Shown in pieces: positions 7,626 through 9,744 of a DNA stretch of 9,744 nucleotides. Positions within the stretch are counted from its first letter, which is position 1, and the number at the start of each line of letters is the position of its first letter. This DNA is from Leptospiraceae bacterium (lineage in GTDB: Bacteria > Spirochaetota > Leptospiria > Leptospirales > Leptonemataceae). Below the pieces are notes generated by a model. That model did no database searches and was not told the DNA's origin. It worked only from the letters and a program-made list of their open reading frames with translations. Both the position numbers and the translations under genes were made by a program. The stretch spans positions 1 to 9,744 of the forward strand of contig JAGRNC010000076.1 of the NCBI GenBank assembly GCA_020440935.1, written 5' to 3'.

Positions 7626-8917
7626 TTGCTGGCCTCCTTTTCGAACAATTCTTTCTTCTGCGAAAGCAATGGATTTTCGCCTTCCGGATATAGATAATCC
7701 TGGAAAGCTTCAAAGTCATCCTCGATGGTCTTTCCCTCTCGTACAGGGAAATCACTGCCTTCGGCGACCGGGGGCGCGCTACGACGAATCGAAAGCAGAA
7801 AGGGAAATCGTTTGGATAATGTTGCCAGGGGACTCCCGGAAAAGGCTGGATCCGTAATCTCCACTTCCAGGTAATCGGCAACGTGCTTTTCGTAATCAGG
7901 ATTTTCGAGCAGGTCGGAAAGTGTGCCCTTTAGTCGAGTTACTTTGCGCATGGCTGGCACTTCAATGCGATGGACTTCCAGCTTTGCGGCGGAAGCCGAC
8001 TCCCATAGCAACGGAAGGCTTTCTTGCCCGGACCGATCTTTCTTTTTCTTTTTCACGGCCGGAGTTGCTTTCGCTGCTTCCGCCGAGTTACCGCCTCCTG
8101 ACGACTCGCCCACAGGGCTCCTTGGAGATTCCACTGCGCCGGTTTCCGCCGATGCGCCGGCTTCCACCGATCCGCCGATTTCCACCGACAACACGCATTT
8201 CGCATCTCCCGCCTCTGAGAACGAATAGGCGATGGGGCTTCCGGAGTACCAGGCATTATCGCTGACCTTCTGCGGCCTATGCAGATGCCCCAGGGCCACA
8301 TAATCAAAGGATTGCAAGAGTGCGATATTCACTTCGCCGCTGGCTCCGACGAAAGCCCGCTCCGAATCGGAAGTAGATCCACCGGTGGCAAACATATGAG
8401 CCAGAGCGATGTTGATTCGATCGGGCTTTAAGACCGGTCCGATACGATCCATGGCAAATTGCATGGCCGCCTCGTGGGAACGATCGATGCGACCGCCATT
8501 CGTCTCCGGAAATTCGATCTCGTATGGATTCAAAAACGGAATGGCATAGAAATCGGCCCCGTCGATGGATATGGGCGATGCGGCCTGCTCCAGATCGCTG
8601 ACAATGAAGATGCCCCGGGAGGCCACCACTTCGGAAAGATAGGCCAGTCGTCGGGCGCTATCGTGATTACCCGGGATAAGAATGATCGGTATTTCGCTGC
8701 GACGGCGGATAGATGCGAGAAATTGGCTCATTAGGCCCACGGCTTCGGCCGGAGGCAGGCTGCGGTCATATACATCGCCCGCAATCAAAAGCACATCATG
8801 GGGATGGGCATCCAGATAATCCAGAAGCCAGTTCAAGAAATGCTCCTGATCTTCCAGCAAAGAATGTTCGTGCAGGGTTTTTCCCAGATGCCAGTCGGAT
8901 GTGTGCAGAATGCGCAT
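7622..8917 (-). CDS. sbcD: SbcD, Mre11-type nuclease subunit of SbcCD
   Basis: SbcD is the Mn-dependent metallophosphoesterase that supplies the exonuclease and hairpin endonuclease activity of SbcCD. From the start chosen here it has 431 residues, slightly long for the family. Metal-binding motifs are complete: D8 and H10 in SDWHLG, D48 in GDVYD, GNHD at 83-86, H174 in LAHMF, and GHLH at 210-213. The C-terminal capping domain follows, but residues about 246-300 form an alanine-, glycine- and serine-rich insert with a run of five lysines (289-293), not expected in this family. I chose the ATG at 8917-8915 because the family begins with MRILHTSDWH and GAGG sits seven bases upstream. An earlier ATG at 8983 adds 22 residues without a ribosome site. 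The TGA stop overlaps the sbcC TTG, so the subunits are translationally coupled. Confidence 0.95.
   Translation of the reverse strand: MRILHTSDWHLGKTLHEHSLLEDQEHFLNWLLDYLDAHPHDVLLIAGDVYDRSLPPAEAVGLMSQFLASIRRRSEIPIILIPGNHDSARRLAYLSEVVASRGIFIVSDLEQAASPISIDGADFYAIPFLNPYEIEFPETNGGRIDRSHEAAMQFAMDRIGPVLKPDRINIALAHMFATGGSTSDSERAFVGASGEVNIALLQSFDYVALGHLHRPQKVSDNAWYSGSPIAYSFSEAGDAKCVLSVEIGGSVEAGASAETGAVESPRSPVGESSGGGNSAEAAKATPAVKKKKKDRSGQESLPLLWESASAAKLEVHRIEVPAMRKVTRLKGTLSDLLENPDYEKHVADYLEVEITDPAFSGSPLATLSKRFPFLLSIRRSAPPVAEGSDFPVREGKTIEDDFEAFQDYLYPEGENPLLSQKKELFEKEASN
7633..7639 (-). promoter_or_regulatory. Ribosome binding site of sbcC
   Basis: AAGGAGG on the minus strand, seven bases before the TTG at 7625, inside the end of sbcD. 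It decides the TTG as the sbcC start. Confidence 0.85.
8137..8190 (+). repeat. Three 18-bp tandem repeats inside sbcD
   Basis: Three imperfect units follow head to tail: 8137-8154, 8155-8172 and 8173-8190. Each has the pattern CGCCG, then a TTCC core, then CCGA. In the SbcD frame (minus strand) they encode related hexapeptides, VEIGGS, VEAGAS and AETGA, at residues about 245-261. The unit length is a multiple of three, so gain or loss of a copy keeps the frame. Confidence 0.8.
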
Positions 8918-8924
8918 GCCCTTT

Positions 8925-8928
8925 CCTC
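8925..8928 (-). promoter_or_regulatory. Ribosome binding site of sbcD
   Basis: GAGG on the minus strand, seven bases before the ATG at 8917. It favours this start over the upstream ATG at 8983. Confidence 0.65.
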
Positions 8929-8985
8929 GGGTCAGTTTTGTAGAAATCGTTCCGCTGTCGAGTACGGCCGGTTTCTGCGGCATTC

Positions 8986-9023
8986 ATTCTATCGGAGCGC
9001 TGCGACATCACCAGGGGCGCTCC
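8986..9023 (-). promoter_or_regulatory. Possible sbcDC promoter region with inverted repeat
   Basis: On the minus strand a -10-like TAGAAT (plus coordinates 8986-8991) lies about 70 bases before the sbcD ATG. No good -35 is seen at the right distance. Just upstream is a perfect seven-base inverted repeat, GGAGCGC at 8994-9000 and GCGCTCC at 9017-9023, with 16 bases between the arms, so the arms flank the place where the -35 should be. It could be an operator or an RNA hairpin of a read-through transcript. Confidence 0.3.
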
Positions 9024-9052
9024 AACAGCAATAGATCCGAATCTACATCGAC

Positions 9053-9081
9053 CGCGCCGCTGCAACCGCAGCTGTGGCGCG
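9053..9081 (-). terminator. Bulged GC-rich hairpin after the membrane protein gene
   Basis: CGCGCC (9053-9058) pairs with GGCGCG (9076-9081) and inside it GCTGC (9059-9063) pairs with GCAGC (9068-9072), with a four-base loop and a three-base bulge (9073-9075). It starts 15 bases after the stop of the gene at 9097-9639. It has no T-run on either strand, like the hairpin at 490-519, so termination is likely but not certain. Confidence 0.45.
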
Positions 9082-9096
9082 ACGACGGAAATCGAC

Positions 9097-9639
9097 CTAC
9101 TCGGGTCTTGGCAGGGAGGTATCGCCCGACGGACCACTTTGCAGTGGCAGAGATCTAAGTGCCTCGGTGTATGGCTCGGCGCGGCGCTCGGCAAACCCAT
9201 CGATGAGCAGGCCGATGGCTGCGCCCAGGATGAGCACAGCGCCCAGGCCACGGGCCCAATCGGCAGGAACAAGATAGTGAAGCAATAGCCCCAGAAGGGC
9301 CACGGCCCCAAAGGCATAAAAAGTAAATCGGAAGTTCTTGTTTACCTTTTCCATCCGCTTTAGCTCTGGACCGGCCATGGCGCCGGGCGATTGAGCATAG
9401 GATTTCTGTAGCGCGGCCACCTGGGCACTGGTGCGAAATCCCACCGTAGCCCCGGTCACCAGAAGCAATGCGCCAAATACAAAACAGGGAATGGCAACGC
9501 CCCAGGCGAATCCCCCTTTTTCTGCGCGTAAAGCAACGATGCCCAATGCGATAAGCAACAGGCCAATGGGAAGAATGAAATACAGGGCCTCCAGCTTTTC
9601 GCCTCTAAAGTACGATTGCATCACCTCTAGAAAATTCAT
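9097..9639 (-). CDS. Four-helix inner-membrane protein of unknown function
   Basis: The protein has 180 residues and I do not recognise its family. Hydrophobic segments lie at about 18-37, 45-66, 105-124 and 130-147, so four membrane helices are expected. Between helices 2 and 3 is a 38-residue polar loop with a basic stretch (LKRMEKVNKNFR). The C-terminal 33 residues are polar and rich in R, E, P and S. There are no catalytic motifs that I can see. The start was set at the ATG at 9639-9637 because GGAGG lies five bases before it; the in-frame TTG at 9657 has no ribosome site and would add six residues. The gene is on the same strand as sbcD but separated by about 180 bases and a strong hairpin, so it is probably a separate transcript. 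A -35-like TTGACG lies upstream. Confidence 0.8.
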   Translation of the reverse strand: MNFLEVMQSYFRGEKLEALYFILPIGLLLIALGIVALRAEKGGFAWGVAIPCFVFGALLLVTGATVGFRTSAQVAALQKSYAQSPGAMAGPELKRMEKVNKNFRFTFYAFGAVALLGLLLHYLVPADWARGLGAVLILGAAIGLLIDGFAERRAEPYTEALRSLPLQSGPSGDTSLPRPE

Positions 9640-9644
9640 GGGGC

Positions 9645-9649
9645 CCTCC
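9645..9649 (-). promoter_or_regulatory. Ribosome binding site of the membrane protein gene
   Basis: GGAGG on the minus strand, five bases before the ATG at 9639, decides this start over the TTG 18 bases upstream. Confidence 0.7.
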
Positions 9650-9668
9650 GGTTCCAAAATCGAAAACC

Positions 9669-9698
9669 AGAGTAGTCAAAGAATCGCAGAATCGTCAA
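9669..9698 (-). promoter_or_regulatory. Possible promoter of the membrane protein gene
   Basis: On the minus strand TTGACG (plus 9693-9698) is followed after 18 bases by TACTCT (plus 9669-9674). The -35 matches five of six consensus bases, the -10 only three. It lies between the terminator of the upstream gene and this gene's ribosome site, where a promoter must be. Confidence 0.35.
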
Positions 9699-9710
9699 AT
9701 CAGATTCGAG

Positions 9711-9736
9711 AAAAGGCGGCCCCGGAGGACCGCCTC
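9711..9736 (-). terminator. Intrinsic terminator of a gene beyond the right edge
   Basis: On the minus strand a hairpin with GGCGG/CCGCC arms (plus 9715-9719 and 9730-9734, one inner mismatch, then two more pairs and a short loop) is followed by TTTT. This is a normal rho-independent terminator pointing leftward, so it ends a minus-strand gene that lies outside the window. Confidence 0.65.
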
Positions 9737-9744
9737 TGGGACTA

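Noticed and set aside
8037..8056. A-rich lysine run in sbcD as a programmed frameshift site
   Set aside because: The run has no more than five A in a row and lacks the X-XXY-YYZ pattern; no stop or alternate product of interest follows.
9032..9045. Short palindrome TAGAT-CCGA-ATCTA as an operator
   Set aside because: Five-base arms are expected by chance and its position relative to any promoter is unclear.
8796..9317. 173-residue open frame on the minus strand spanning the gap before sbcD
   Set aside because: It starts inside the membrane protein gene and ends inside sbcD, in a different frame from both, with no ribosome site and random-looking composition.
1..9744. Many GAATTC sites
   Set aside because: About nine are seen, somewhat above chance, but most lie in coding sequence where Glu-Phe or similar codons explain them; no pattern in spacing.

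Overview
The window is ordinary bacterial chromosome: dense coding, G+C a little above 50% by eye, Shine-Dalgarno-led genes and TTG used as a start. It encodes a complete SbcCD nuclease and an N-terminally anchored multiheme cytochrome c, so the host is probably a Gram-negative with respiratory chemistry in the cell envelope. The relaxed lipobox-like signal of one protein fits a spirochaete such as a Leptospira relative, but this is a hunch; nothing in the sequence fixes the taxon. I see no transposase, integrase, CRISPR array, tRNA, rRNA or phage gene.

Left part (1-609): the 3' end of a plus-strand gene of unknown function, whose visible frame has a TAG at its very left edge. A very strong GC-rich hairpin follows, then a short gap with a possible promoter.

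Plus-strand operon (610-4340): three tightly packed genes. They encode an unrecognised 632-residue exported or lipoprotein-like protein, a membrane-anchored cytochrome with six CXXCH heme sites and a C-terminal heme-ligand-type domain, and a small GNAT acetyltransferase. The first two overlap or abut and the third starts on the base after the cytochrome stop, so they are probably co-transcribed. The first protein and the cytochrome may act together in the envelope. This unknown protein-cytochrome pair is the best candidate in the window for something undescribed.

Convergent gap (4341-4541): about 200 bases with only weak hairpins, one overlapping the sbcC stop codon.

Minus-strand part (9744 down to 4542): reading leftward, a terminator from a gene outside the window, then a 180-residue four-helix membrane protein of unknown function. 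A gap follows that holds a long bulged hairpin and an inverted repeat next to a -10-like box. Last come sbcD and sbcC, overlapping in a TTGA junction. SbcD (Mre11-type nuclease) and SbcC (Rad50-type SMC ATPase) form one complex that cuts hairpin and end-blocked DNA. The unusual feature is a low-complexity insert in SbcD built partly from an 18-bp tandem repeat.
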